Notes: generated by a model not told the origin, from the sequence alone. 64,000 bases of DNA from Sodalinema lacuna_A (GCA_900149785.2 FSSI02000013.1:43423-107422); one strand, 5' to 3'. Counted from the stretch's first letter, positions 14,458 through 24,300 are shown. Numbers and translations: made by a program.

Positions 14458-16692
14458 ATGAATATTGGAAAAGTCAACTCTATTGACCATAGTACAGCAA
14501 TTGTTACGGCTTGTATGAATCGTAATGATAATCTTAGGCAAGTTATTCCTAGCTGGCTAAATTCGAATAGTGTACAAGAGATTATCGTTGTTGATTGGTC
14601 CTCGAAAGAACCGGTCAAATCAACACTCAGTGACTATGTAAAGGATTCACGGTTAAAAATCGTCCGTGTCGAAGGTGAGAAAAGTTGGATCTTAACCCAT
14701 GCATTTAATTTGGCAGCTAAGATCACATCTCAAAAAAATATCCTTAAGATAGACTGTGATATTGAAATTGATCACGACTTTTTAGATAAACACAAATTAC
14801 AACAGGGTTGTTTTTATGCCGGAGACTGGAGAGATTTAATTCCCGGAGTTACCGGATTATTTTTGATTAGTAAAAAAGATTTTTTAAGTGTCGGTGGTTT
14901 CAATGAATTCATCCTTACTTACGGATGGGATGATATAGATTTATATAAACGACTTGAAACTCATTTGAGTTTAGTTAGAAAGAAAATTGATGTATCTTCG
15001 GTAAGACATATCAATCATACAGAAGAGGAAAGTTTCAAAAATCAAACTAAAAATACTAGAGATATTTCAAGTTTAAAAAGTATAAACGTTAGCCCAGAGA
15101 CGATTCAAAGCTTGTCACAAGAAAGAGAATTTCAAAACATCAAAAATTCTTATATAAGTCGACTAATACCATGGGATAGCAAATCTCCCCAATCTACCTA
15201 CAAAATTATTGAGAAATATCCAACTGGTAGCTATCTTAGGATTTCCAGAATCTCTGAAGTTCCGGAGATTCCAGAAAGTGTTATCTTACAAGCAGAATAC
15301 TGCTCCTTAAAATTTTTGTTAGGACAGTATGGATTTAAAAACTTACCCAAGAACGTCAGTTTTTTCGAAATGCTACACATGTATGAGATGGTTCAAAAAT
15401 CTAAAAGCTCAAACCAAAGTTCGACTATGTTATCATTGTCGGGTCTTCCTCAAGCAAATATGAGGGATAAGGGAAAAATGGATAAGCCTAAACTGACCAA
15501 TCTATGTCTCGAAGCCTACAGTAATGCTAACTACATAGAAGTAGTCCGAATCTGTAGGCAGATTCCTGAAGAGATGAGAACCCAAACTATGAATAAAGCT
15601 TTTGGGATCTCCCTATACCACTTAAAACTTTACGAAGAAGCTATTGAAATTTTTTCCGAGCTAGTCAAGTGGGAACCAGAAAACCCAGCTCTGTATTACC
15701 GATTAGGTCAAAACTATGCTGGATTGAGAGAGTATGATTTATCGATTCGCTGTTGTAAACGTGCTATACAATTGGGGCTAAACTCAGAAGAAGCTTTTAA
15801 CCTTTTATGCTATGCCAACCAAGAACTAGGGTGGCTGTGTCGTTGTGATCCAGCAGCATTTTCAAAAAAAGAAAATAGTGTCAGACTACTAGGTATTCAT
15901 CCATACTTATATGTCGGACCTTCAGTTGCTCTGGTTGGTAACTCAAGTAGTATTGTAGGCAAACAACAGGGACACCTGATTGATGCTTGTGATGATATCA
16001 TCAGGTTCAATGCCTTCACCACCCGAGGATACGAATTAGATGTAGGATATAGAACTACTATTGCTGTGGCTGGTGCAAATTTAGGTGGCTATTATCAAGA
16101 TCCTGAAAAGTTAGATATACATCATATATCTCCTCAAAAAACAGAGGAACTCGAGTTTTCAGATTCTCCATTACGTGTGTGGGACGCTCTGGAATTTTTA
16201 GAAAAGAACAAAGATTGTAAAATCATAACATGGCGAGGGGACATATACACACCAGATCATTACCGTGCTAATCCAAAAATAAATCGACAGTATACAAACT
16301 TTAACACCCTATCTAGGTTAAACCCAGCCAAACAGATTTTCTGTTTCGATCATAGTGGTCGCTACTACTTGGAATCAGGGCTTAGGACAAATCTTTTGTT
16401 ATCTACCCTAGGAATTGAGTCTAAACTTAGTAAAGGAGGGCTGCGAACTGGATTTAAAATAATTCTCATGTGTGTGTTGTCTGGACTAAAACCAAAATGT
16501 TTTGGCTTTAGTCTTGATGAAGATATACATATGTATGGTTATTACTATAGAGGGGGAGGCTGTGTGGCTTCCCGAGCTTCATCAGTTGATGAAGCTCGAA
16601 ATATATTAAGACAAAATTCATCTCATGATTACCTATCAGAATTAAAAGTCCTCCGAGAGATGAGAGACAAAAATCTAATAGAAGTTTTCTAG
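14458..16692 (+). CDS. GT-A glycosyltransferase / TPR / GT29 sialyltransferase-like fusion
   Basis: 744 residues in three parts. Residues 1-~215 form a GT-A fold: AIVTACMNRNDNLRQVIPSW, ILKIDCDIEIDHDFL (DxD) and GLFLISKKDFLSVGGFNEFI then YGWDDIDLYKR. Residues ~350-460 contain tetratricopeptide-like repeats (AFGISLYHLKLYEEAIEIFS and ALYYRLGQNYAGLREYDLSI). Residues ~484-744 match the sialyltransferase layout of GT29. Sialylmotif L is VALVGNSSSIVGK...LIDACDDIIRFNAF with DVGYRTT; an S-like motif is KGGLRTGFKIILMCVLSGLK with KCFGF; motif III-like is GYYY; and motif VS is H723-x4-E728. GT29 enzymes use CMP-sialic acid, so this is the best candidate in the window for a CMP-Pse transferase. Acceptor and donor are inferred. 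Confidence 0.82.
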   Translation: MNIGKVNSIDHSTAIVTACMNRNDNLRQVIPSWLNSNSVQEIIVVDWSSKEPVKSTLSDYVKDSRLKIVRVEGEKSWILTHAFNLAAKITSQKNILKIDCDIEIDHDFLDKHKLQQGCFYAGDWRDLIPGVTGLFLISKKDFLSVGGFNEFILTYGWDDIDLYKRLETHLSLVRKKIDVSSVRHINHTEEESFKNQTKNTRDISSLKSINVSPETIQSLSQEREFQNIKNSYISRLIPWDSKSPQSTYKIIEKYPTGSYLRISRISEVPEIPESVILQAEYCSLKFLLGQYGFKNLPKNVSFFEMLHMYEMVQKSKSSNQSSTMLSLSGLPQANMRDKGKMDKPKLTNLCLEAYSNANYIEVVRICRQIPEEMRTQTMNKAFGISLYHLKLYEEAIEIFSELVKWEPENPALYYRLGQNYAGLREYDLSIRCCKRAIQLGLNSEEAFNLLCYANQELGWLCRCDPAAFSKKENSVRLLGIHPYLYVGPSVALVGNSSSIVGKQQGHLIDACDDIIRFNAFTTRGYELDVGYRTTIAVAGANLGGYYQDPEKLDIHHISPQKTEELEFSDSPLRVWDALEFLEKNKDCKIITWRGDIYTPDHYRANPKINRQYTNFNTLSRLNPAKQIFCFDHSGRYYLESGLRTNLLLSTLGIESKLSKGGLRTGFKIILMCVLSGLKPKCFGFSLDEDIHMYGYYYRGGGCVASRASSVDEARNILRQNSSHDYLSELKVLREMRDKNLIEVF

Positions 16693-16808
16693 GCTAGTTA
16701 GTTCATACACCTCATATACGAGGAGAAAAGATCTGAATTTATGCAAGTTAGCTTATCTGGAAGCGGCTCTCGCTATCTCAATTTGATTGAAAGCACTACT
16801 GACATGTA

Positions 16809-17009
16809 ATGCAGAGCTCCTTGCATAGACAGCCTCTCTTTAAATTAACTGCTATTCTACTACAGCGATCTGTCATGATTCTTAAGGTTTATAGGAAGTT
16901 GGAGACTATGTTTTGCCGCCCCGATGCCACCAGACAGGTGTTTGAGGTCATTTCACTCTTAGGTCTAATCGTATCTAATAACTTAGCAGCTACTCAAGCC
17001 CATGCCTAA
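16809..17009 (+). CDS. Small hypothetical ORF, possibly a gene remnant
   Basis: A 66-codon frame that overlaps the start of the FkbM gene by 8 bp. I recognise no domain, and no good ribosome binding site precedes it. The second half (PDATRQVFEVISLLGLIVSN) looks more protein-like than the first, so it may be the end of a lost gene. The rest of 16693-16808 shows no gene. Confidence 0.25.
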   Translation: MQSSLHRQPLFKLTAILLQRSVMILKVYRKLETMFCRPDATRQVFEVISLLGLIVSNNLAATQAHA

Positions 17010-17916
17010 ATACCACCAAATTGGTTCACACCAGATTTTGCTCCCTGATGAACATCCTTTACCCAGGTATCAGTCTACTTGGAAGCGTTATGACCTAGCG
17101 TTGGGATATATTTCACAAATAGTTTTCTCAAAATACTCTGGAGCAACTGCAATCGACATTGGAGCCAATGTCGGTGATACAGCTGCTCTGCTGCAAAAGT
17201 ATCAACCTGTTTCAACACTTTGCATTGAGGGAGTCCCTGAGTTTATTCAGTATCTTAAACCCAACGCAGAACGCATCGGTAACATTACGATCGCGGACTG
17301 CTTTATCGGGGAAGGCGAGCAATTTGTTGATTTAGATAAAGTTCGGACAACTGGCGGAACGGCCTCCATTAAAGGCAACTTCAAGCCCTCTAAAAAGTCT
17401 GTCAAAGTTGTGTCCTTGGCGGAAATTTTAGAAACTCATAGCCAGTTCTGGAACACCAAGCTATTGAAAATCGACACCGACGGCTTCGATTTTGAAATTA
17501 TGCTGAGTTCCTTGCCAGTGATATCTAAACTTCAGCCTGTTTTATATTTTGAGTACGACATTCTCTTCAAAGAGTCCTCTTGGCAAGAATCTTTGTTAGT
17601 GATTGATAACCTTATTAAACTAGGATATTCCAAGTTTATTGTTTATGACAACTATGGCAATTACCTAATAAGCCTATCATCCCAAGACATAGAAAAGTTT
17701 ATCGATTTGAATACCTACTTGGTGTCGAATCGCCATCGTAGTGGGCGAGTAGCCGTTTATTACTTGGATGTCTGTGCCTTCCATGAACAGGATTCAGATC
17801 TGTTCTCGGAGATTAAACATTATGAGATGACATCTATTCTGGGTTCTAACGTTAACATCAATATCCAAGAAAAGTCTCCTGAATCAGAATCACAAAATAA
17901 AAAAATCATATTTTAA
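17002..17916 (+). CDS. FkbM family methyltransferase
   Basis: 304 residues. The FkbM/SAM-binding start TAIDIGANVGDTAALLQKY is followed by TLCIEGVPEFIQYLKPNAERI (the acidic SAM-ribose position) and LLKIDTDGFDFEIMLSSLP, the KxDxxGxE-like block of the family (here D-T-D-G-F-D-F-E). Family members are O-methyltransferases acting on sugars or small molecules, so it probably decorates the glycan made here. Four bases separate it from the next glycosyltransferase gene, suggesting an operon. Confidence 0.85.
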   Translation: MPKYHQIGSHQILLPDEHPLPRYQSTWKRYDLALGYISQIVFSKYSGATAIDIGANVGDTAALLQKYQPVSTLCIEGVPEFIQYLKPNAERIGNITIADCFIGEGEQFVDLDKVRTTGGTASIKGNFKPSKKSVKVVSLAEILETHSQFWNTKLLKIDTDGFDFEIMLSSLPVISKLQPVLYFEYDILFKESSWQESLLVIDNLIKLGYSKFIVYDNYGNYLISLSSQDIEKFIDLNTYLVSNRHRSGRVAVYYLDVCAFHEQDSDLFSEIKHYEMTSILGSNVNINIQEKSPESESQNKKIIF

Positions 17917-17920
17917 AGCG

Positions 17921-18961
17921 ATGAATTTGGGTAAGAAATTAGTCACCAACAATCAAAATAAAACCATGTCAATTCCTCAAAACTTATTACTTAATCCTGT
18001 TGTTTTAATCTATCTTGCCCCAAGATATGCCTATCGGTCAACTATCATTAGTTCAAACGAAATTTTCTGTAGCCCCGATGCAGAAAGCCAATCAATTGAC
18101 AATCAAATCAAACAACTCAAAATTCCGGGTGGCTCATATGATATAGCCTATATCCTAGAAAAACTTGATTTTATTTCACCAAGCCTTCTAGTCGTGAAAG
18201 CTGATGCTTCGCAACGTAATCACTTAACAAATTTATCTAAACTAAGTTGTCCCAAGGTTCTGATTTGTGGAGATACACATCATTTAAACAAACCCATTCA
18301 AACAATGATAAACTATGTAAGACGGGAAAAATTTGATGTCATCATCAGTGAACATGATCGCCACCATCTTCACTTTTTCAAAGAGCATGGATTTAATAAC
18401 TTAATCTGGATTCCTGGATTTAATACAACTCCGCACCCTCAACCCAGTCATGAGTCTCATCAACATTTACTGAGCTTTATTGGAAATAGCGGTCATTTTC
18501 ATCCGTACAGAACCTACATTTTAAATAAAATAAAAGCGTGGGGATTGCCCCTCTATCAAGAAACAATGCCTCGTCCAAAAGCGGCAGAAGTGTATAGTAA
18601 GTCTCTAGTGAACCTGAATATCAGCCTAAATGGAGATCTCAATTTTCGAGTTTTTGAAATTATTTCTAGCGGTGGCTTCTTACTTACCGATAAACTTAGC
18701 CCTCAATCAGGACTAGATTTACTATTTAACGACGGTGAACATCTCGTGACTTTTTCTGACGAACAAGACTTAAAAAACAAAATCAAATACTACCTCAGCC
18801 ACCCCGAGGAAGCCAAAGCGATCGCCCGTCGAGGTTGTGAAACCTACTGGAAGCACTACTCTCCGGAGCAGAACGTCCAACGTTTGATAGACTATATCAG
18901 TGGTCGAGAAATCGATCCGATGTATCACGTTGAGCTAGATCGCCGCAGTGTCTATTTCTAA
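17921..18961 (+). CDS. CgeB-like glycosyltransferase (GT4-like C-terminal domain)
   Basis: 346 residues. The C-terminal part has the layout of CgeB/'glycosyl transferases group 1' proteins: LSFIGNSGHFHPYRTYILNKI, KSLVNLNISLNGDLNFRVFEIISSGGFLLTD (E-x-x-SGG nucleotide-sugar site) and GEHLVTFSDEQDLKNKIKYYLSHPEEAKAIARRG then HYSPEQNVQRLIDYI. The N-terminal half resembles the acceptor domain but carries no strong motif. The start may be this ATG or Met16. The last 14 bp overlap the next gene. Donor and acceptor are unknown. Confidence 0.8.
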   Translation: MNLGKKLVTNNQNKTMSIPQNLLLNPVVLIYLAPRYAYRSTIISSNEIFCSPDAESQSIDNQIKQLKIPGGSYDIAYILEKLDFISPSLLVVKADASQRNHLTNLSKLSCPKVLICGDTHHLNKPIQTMINYVRREKFDVIISEHDRHHLHFFKEHGFNNLIWIPGFNTTPHPQPSHESHQHLLSFIGNSGHFHPYRTYILNKIKAWGLPLYQETMPRPKAAEVYSKSLVNLNISLNGDLNFRVFEIISSGGFLLTDKLSPQSGLDLLFNDGEHLVTFSDEQDLKNKIKYYLSHPEEAKAIARRGCETYWKHYSPEQNVQRLIDYISGREIDPMYHVELDRRSVYF

Positions 18962-21900
18962 CCGTCCCCCCGAACACAGCTTCTATTATCGAATTTCCAT
19001 CTACGAATATTTGCAGGAATGCCACCGACAGCGGCCCACCCTCAAAGTCCTGTTTAGCCCCAGTTTGGATGGCCGGGTCGTGGGAGACTGTGTTGATTTG
19101 CCCCGACTCCAGGCTTACGTGTGGGAAAGCAAGACACAAAAAGCCACTTCTATCTTTCAATTACTAGAGCAGTGTGAGATTGCCCAACAGGTTCAGAAAC
19201 TTGACTTTGAGAGCCTAGCCGATATCACCACTCCTTGGGATGTCGTCGTCGTAACGATCGCCGATGCAGAAATGCTCGGTCTGAATCGCTTACGTCACCA
19301 TACCCCATACCAAACCATTATATTTTCGGACTATCACAACCAATCCCCCCTTTCCTTCCAGAACACCCTAGACAAAATGGGATTTCTTAAAACGGCGGAG
19401 ACTCCCTTAACCTATTCTCTGAAACCTCAACGGATTCTAGTTATAAATAACCTCTACCCCCCGCAAGAACTAGGTGGATATGGTCGCTCAATCTATGACT
19501 TCGCCAATACCCTTAAGAAACGAGGTCATGAGATTTACGTTTTATCTTCCAACAGCGAATATCTAAAAAAAATAACAAAACCCGAGTCTAATGTTTGCCG
19601 AAAACTTCAATTAATGGGAACCTATGAAGGCGGGATGAAACCCGTGACCGATCCCAAACAATGCCAACAACTGCTTCGCCACAACGACCAAGTACTACGA
19701 GAGACAATCCAGAACTTCCAACCAACCGTTTGCTTGATTGGGAACGTTGACTATCTAACGGCTGCAATTTTCGCCCCCTTCCTCAATCAGCAAATTCCCA
19801 TCTTGCATCATCTCGGCTTCGCCATCCTCAACTATCCCCTAGCCCACGTTCCCTCAAGTCCCCTCTACCACCTAGCCGGAGCCAGTCAGCATGTCAAACA
19901 AAATATCTTAAATAAAGGATATCCGAGAACAGATATTAGCGTTATCTATCCAGGCATAAAATCTACACTTTTCAAAAAAGATTCTCTTCCTCCACAAGAC
20001 ATCTTAAGAATATCCTATGCCGGCTTGCTCATGCCCACCAAAGGAACCCAAACCTTGTTGCAAGCCTTAACAATCTTACAAGCCAATTCAATTGACTTTC
20101 AATGCTCGATCGCCGGCGATGCCTTCAGGCCGGAATATCGGCAACAGTATGAAGAATTTGTCAAACGTCAAAACTTGAGCCATCAAGTTCGATTTCTCGG
20201 CTTGCTATCTCGCCAGGACCTAAGCCGTCTTTACGAAACCCACAATGTATCCGTATTCCCCTCTCTCATCGAAGAAGCCTTCGGGATTTCCCCCGTCGAA
20301 GCCATGGCCGCCGGTCTGACCGTCATTAGCAGTGGTATGGGGGGAGCAGCCGAAACCGTTGAACATGACGTAAGCGGATTGAAGTTTCCAGCCAACGACC
20401 CAGTTGCCTTAGCTCAGCAACTGGCCAGCCTACCCCGCGATAGGCAACGCTGGCAACGTCTCGCCCAAACCGGACGCGATCGCGCCTTCAACGTCTTCGA
20501 CATCGAACACTCAGCCGATAAACTTGAACAACAGTTCAACGAACTCCTACAACGACGCGATCAGCTCACTCAACCCATGCCCAGCCCCCAACAGCCCCAA
20601 CCCCTCAGCGCCCAAGACCTCACCCAACTCTTCCAAACCTACCAACAGACCCCCAACGACCCCAACAGCCGCAACCAACTGCGCCAACTCCGCCGCCACC
20701 TCACCCAGCAGTGGCTCAACCTGCCCAACGACCAACTCGAAACCCACTTCAACAGCCAACTCGGGCAACTCCACAAAGCCCTCTGGCAAAGCGGCCTCAA
20801 AAACGAACCCCTCACCGCCGAAGACCGCCAGACCATCGCCCAACTCAGCCAAACCCTCAGCCAAGGCCTACAAGCCCCCGGCGCCCTGCAAGCCTTTCTC
20901 TGCGCCACCCTCTACGGCTACCCCCACCAATTCAACATCCAGTACCACAACGCCCCCATCCCCAACTGGATGACCGAACTCTACCTCACCTACCTCTTCG
21001 AGTCCCCCCGCCTCTTCAAAGACCTCGGAGAAGTGGGCCAATACCACCACTACCTCAGCCAGTGGCTGACCTACCTCCAACAAAAACTGCAACAGCAGCC
21101 CAACAGCCCCGCCAGCCAACTCCTGGCCAAAGCCTTCGCCAACCTCGCCAACCTCACCCCCCTCTGCTTCAGCGACCAAGACCAACGGGCCGTCCAAGAA
21201 ACCCGAGCCGCCATCCTCGAACAGTACCTCGAACAACAAGGCTGCCAACTCGACCATCAGTTTCCCCCCCGTCCCGACAACCGCCCCATCCGCTTCGGCA
21301 TCCTCTGCCTCAACTACCTGCCCTCCGCCGAAACCTTTACCACCATCCCCGCCTTCGAACACCTCGACCGCAGCCAATTCCAAATCCACCTCTACGCCCT
21401 GCAACAGACCGGCCATCCCCACGAAGACTACTGTCGCCAGCGGGCCGACCACTTCACCGTCCTCCCCGCCGACAACCTCAGCGCCATGGCCCAACGAATG
21501 CGCCAAGATGACCTGGACATCCTCCTCATCGGCACCAACATCACCGCCCGCTCCTACCCCCTGACCCTGCTGAGCCTCCATCGCCTGGCCCGCATCCAAA
21601 CCACCGGCCTCTCCGCCCCCACCACCACCGGGATGCGGAACCTAGACGTCTACCTAGGCGGCTCCCTCACCGCTACCGACCCCAGCCAGTACAGCGAACG
21701 CCTCGTCACCATCGAGGGGTCCGGACTCTGCTTCCAATTCCCCCCCGACCACGACCAACCCAGCGTCAACCTCAACCGCGCCAACTGGGGTCTCCCCCCC
21801 GACACCACCGTCTTCATCTCCGGGGCCAACTTCCGCAAAATCAACCCCGAACTGCGGGACACCTGGGCCAAACTCCTGGCCCGCCTCCCCAACTCCATCC

Positions 21901-24290
21901 TGGTGCTGTACCCCTTCGGCCCCAACTGGGGGCGACATCCCCAACTGGAGACCCCCTTCTTCCAACAGATGCAGCAGGCCCTCCGACGCCACAACGTGGA
22001 CCCTCAACGACTACTGCTCATCAAAACCCTACCCAACCGCGCCGACGTGCGCCTGGCCCTGCAACAAGCCGACATCTATCTCGACTCCTTCCCCTACTCC
22101 GGCGCCGCCTCGGTCCTCGACCCCCTGCGGGTGGGACTGCCCATCGTGGCCCGAGAAGGCTCAGAACTGCGCTTCCGGCAATCCGCCGCCCTCCTCCGAG
22201 AACTGGGCCTCCCCGACCTCATCGCCCACAGCGACGACCACTACCTCGACCTGGCCGTCCAACTGGCGCAAAATCCCCAATGGCGACAGGCCAAACAGCA
22301 ACAACTCCAAACCGCCATGGCCCAAACCCCCCCCTTCCTAGACAGTCGCGCCTTCAGCCAGAAAATCGCCCAAGTGCTGCAAGACCTCGTCCAAGGTCAC
22401 CCCAGCGACGCCCCCACCCCCCCCAGCAACGACGACCATCCCAGCAGCCAAGCCTTCATCAACCGCACCATCGGCTGTTGCAACATCTACTACATCGACC
22501 CCAGCGAACAGCCCATCATCGAAGAATTGCGGCAACTGCGGCGGCAACTGGTCGACCACTGGCTCACCCTGCCCAGCGACCAACTCCCGATAGCATACAA
22601 CAGCGAAATTGGCAAGGCATTTAAAGCAATCTTAAAAAGTAACCTCCAAAGCGAACCCCTCACCCCCCAGGAACAGCAGTATCGCCAACAGTTAACCGAA
22701 CAAGGCGCCGGACTGGCCACCCCCCAGGCCCTCAATGCCCTCATGGGAGCCATGCTCTACTACCCCGCCGACGAAATGAAAGTGCGGGATGCCCAAACCC
22801 GTCTCCCAGACTGGCTCTACCCCGACTACGCCGCCGTCTTCGAGAGCGAGCCAACCCCCGAACCCGACCTGCCAACCCCTCCAACCCAACCCAGTCCTCA
22901 ACCCACCACTCCCGTTGGCGTCACCGCCCCCCAAGCCTTCGCCCCCAACTTCCTCCAGGAGTTGCAAGCCGCCCTCAACCAATACGCCGCCGACCCCAGC
23001 AACAGCGAGGTCATCCTCAAACTGCGCAACCTGCGCCACCAACTGATTCTCACCCTCGCCAGTCAGCCCTTAGACGCCGTCGCCCAACAGTACCAGGGTG
23101 ACTTTGGTCGAGTCTACAAACAACTCTTACGCAGTGGCTTCCAGAAACAGCCCCTCGCCGACATCGAAGTGCAAACCCGGCAAAACCTCTCAGAAGCCTG
23201 GAAAAACCGTCACCATCAGGAAGTCAACGCCATGATGGGGCTATTCCTCTACTTCCCGCCAGGAACGATGAAAATCCAGGACCCCAGCCGCCTCCCCGAC
23301 TGGCTCTATGGAGACTATCAAGCGGTCTTTGAAGCGGCCCTGCCCGCCGACGGCGTTCCCAAAGCCGTCTCCAGCGAGCAATTACCCCCACCCCAAGCCA
23401 CCGCTGCCACCACGCCGCCCCTGCCCGACTATCCCGTCGCCAGTACCAACTTCCTCAATCGCCTCTTGGGAACGGTGAATCTCTATCAAATCGACCCCAA
23501 CGATGCCACAGTCCTCGGGGAATTGCGCCAAATTCGCCGTCAGTTTGTGGACCATTGGCTGACCGTACCCCAAGCCGACTTAGAGCGAATTTACTTCGAG
23601 GACTTAGGACGGGGCTATCGAATTCTCCTCACCAGTGGCATCCAGAAACAGCCCCTCACCCCGGAGGAACAGGCCTATCGTCAGGAGTTAACCCAGAAGG
23701 GGGCCGGGTTAACAGAACCCCAGTCCTTGAATGCCCTCATGGGGGCGATGCTGTACTACCCCACGGACCAATTACGAGTCCAAGAGGCAGCAACACGGCT
23801 TCCGGCCTGGTTATTGCCCGATTACGAAGCCGTCTTTGAGGGCAAAGTGCAGCCCGCCGCCTCAGCCCAGCCCCCCAGTCCTGAATTTGTGGCTCAGGTA
23901 TCGGAGTTAGTGCAGCGGTTGCAGCAGAACCCCAATGATGGGGCGGCCCTGGTGCGGTTACGGCAGGCGCGGCAGCAGTTGTGTCAATATTGGCTCAGTT
24001 TACCGGCGGACCAGTTGCCGGGAGCCTATGGGGGGTCAATGGGTGAGGTGCAGCGGTTGTTGATGAACAGTGGGATGCAGAAGTTGGCGAAGACGGCGGC
24101 GGAACAGTCGTTGTTTGAGCAGTTGGGGGCGGAGTTATCTCAGGGGATGAATCGTCCGAAGTCCCTGCAATGTTTCTTGGCGGCGATGTTGATTTGTCGG
24201 GCGGACCAGTTACGGTTGAGTAGCGCTCATGGGTTGTTGCCGACGTGGTTGATTGGGGATTATGAGCGGGTGTTTTTGGTGAAGGGGTAG
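18948..24290 (+). CDS. 1780-residue glycosyltransferase: GT4 + GT41 (SPINDLY-like) + five ~130-residue repeats
   Basis: Starts at GTG 18948. Residues ~1-160 have no recognised motif. Residues ~162-540 are a GT4 glycosyltransferase: ILVINNLYPPQELGGYGRSI, ISYAGLLMPTKGTQTLLQAL, and EEAFGISPVEAMAAGLTVIS with the E-x7-E motif. Residues ~779-1150 form a SPINDLY/O-GlcNAc-transferase-like GT41 domain: FGILCLNYLPSAETFTTIPA, SGANFRKINPELRDTWAKLL, SILVLYPFGPNWGRHP and IYLDSFPYSGAASVLDPLR. A ~130-residue unit occurs five times (about 558-688, 1169-1299, 1335-1464, 1502-1631, 1647-1780). Its marks are an L-R-x-x-R-x-x-L/F helix, LxSGxQKxPL, ALMGAMLYYP, and LPxWLxxDYxxVFE. GT41 enzymes glycosylate proteins; here one chain could build and extend a glycan. 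The 14-bp overlap with the upstream gene suggests coupling. Confidence 0.85.
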   Translation: MSISNRPPEHSFYYRISIYEYLQECHRQRPTLKVLFSPSLDGRVVGDCVDLPRLQAYVWESKTQKATSIFQLLEQCEIAQQVQKLDFESLADITTPWDVVVVTIADAEMLGLNRLRHHTPYQTIIFSDYHNQSPLSFQNTLDKMGFLKTAETPLTYSLKPQRILVINNLYPPQELGGYGRSIYDFANTLKKRGHEIYVLSSNSEYLKKITKPESNVCRKLQLMGTYEGGMKPVTDPKQCQQLLRHNDQVLRETIQNFQPTVCLIGNVDYLTAAIFAPFLNQQIPILHHLGFAILNYPLAHVPSSPLYHLAGASQHVKQNILNKGYPRTDISVIYPGIKSTLFKKDSLPPQDILRISYAGLLMPTKGTQTLLQALTILQANSIDFQCSIAGDAFRPEYRQQYEEFVKRQNLSHQVRFLGLLSRQDLSRLYETHNVSVFPSLIEEAFGISPVEAMAAGLTVISSGMGGAAETVEHDVSGLKFPANDPVALAQQLASLPRDRQRWQRLAQTGRDRAFNVFDIEHSADKLEQQFNELLQRRDQLTQPMPSPQQPQPLSAQDLTQLFQTYQQTPNDPNSRNQLRQLRRHLTQQWLNLPNDQLETHFNSQLGQLHKALWQSGLKNEPLTAEDRQTIAQLSQTLSQGLQAPGALQAFLCATLYGYPHQFNIQYHNAPIPNWMTELYLTYLFESPRLFKDLGEVGQYHHYLSQWLTYLQQKLQQQPNSPASQLLAKAFANLANLTPLCFSDQDQRAVQETRAAILEQYLEQQGCQLDHQFPPRPDNRPIRFGILCLNYLPSAETFTTIPAFEHLDRSQFQIHLYALQQTGHPHEDYCRQRADHFTVLPADNLSAMAQRMRQDDLDILLIGTNITARSYPLTLLSLHRLARIQTTGLSAPTTTGMRNLDVYLGGSLTATDPSQYSERLVTIEGSGLCFQFPPDHDQPSVNLNRANWGLPPDTTVFISGANFRKINPELRDTWAKLLARLPNSILVLYPFGPNWGRHPQLETPFFQQMQQALRRHNVDPQRLLLIKTLPNRADVRLALQQADIYLDSFPYSGAASVLDPLRVGLPIVAREGSELRFRQSAALLRELGLPDLIAHSDDHYLDLAVQLAQNPQWRQAKQQQLQTAMAQTPPFLDSRAFSQKIAQVLQDLVQGHPSDAPTPPSNDDHPSSQAFINRTIGCCNIYYIDPSEQPIIEELRQLRRQLVDHWLTLPSDQLPIAYNSEIGKAFKAILKSNLQSEPLTPQEQQYRQQLTEQGAGLATPQALNALMGAMLYYPADEMKVRDAQTRLPDWLYPDYAAVFESEPTPEPDLPTPPTQPSPQPTTPVGVTAPQAFAPNFLQELQAALNQYAADPSNSEVILKLRNLRHQLILTLASQPLDAVAQQYQGDFGRVYKQLLRSGFQKQPLADIEVQTRQNLSEAWKNRHHQEVNAMMGLFLYFPPGTMKIQDPSRLPDWLYGDYQAVFEAALPADGVPKAVSSEQLPPPQATAATTPPLPDYPVASTNFLNRLLGTVNLYQIDPNDATVLGELRQIRRQFVDHWLTVPQADLERIYFEDLGRGYRILLTSGIQKQPLTPEEQAYRQELTQKGAGLTEPQSLNALMGAMLYYPTDQLRVQEAATRLPAWLLPDYEAVFEGKVQPAASAQPPSPEFVAQVSELVQRLQQNPNDGAALVRLRQARQQLCQYWLSLPADQLPGAYGGSMGEVQRLLMNSGMQKLAKTAAEQSLFEQLGAELSQGMNRPKSLQCFLAAMLICRADQLRLSSAHGLLPTWLIGDYERVFLVKG

Positions 24291-24300
24291 GGGTTCCTGG

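Noticed and set aside
20524..23042. Several long overlapping frames on both strands (e.g. 20711-21511 plus, 20868-21599 minus, 22692-23042 minus).
   Set aside because: They are by-products of the extreme C-ending codons of the large glycosyltransferase gene; their products are low-complexity (Pro/Arg- or Gly/Val-rich) and have no motifs.
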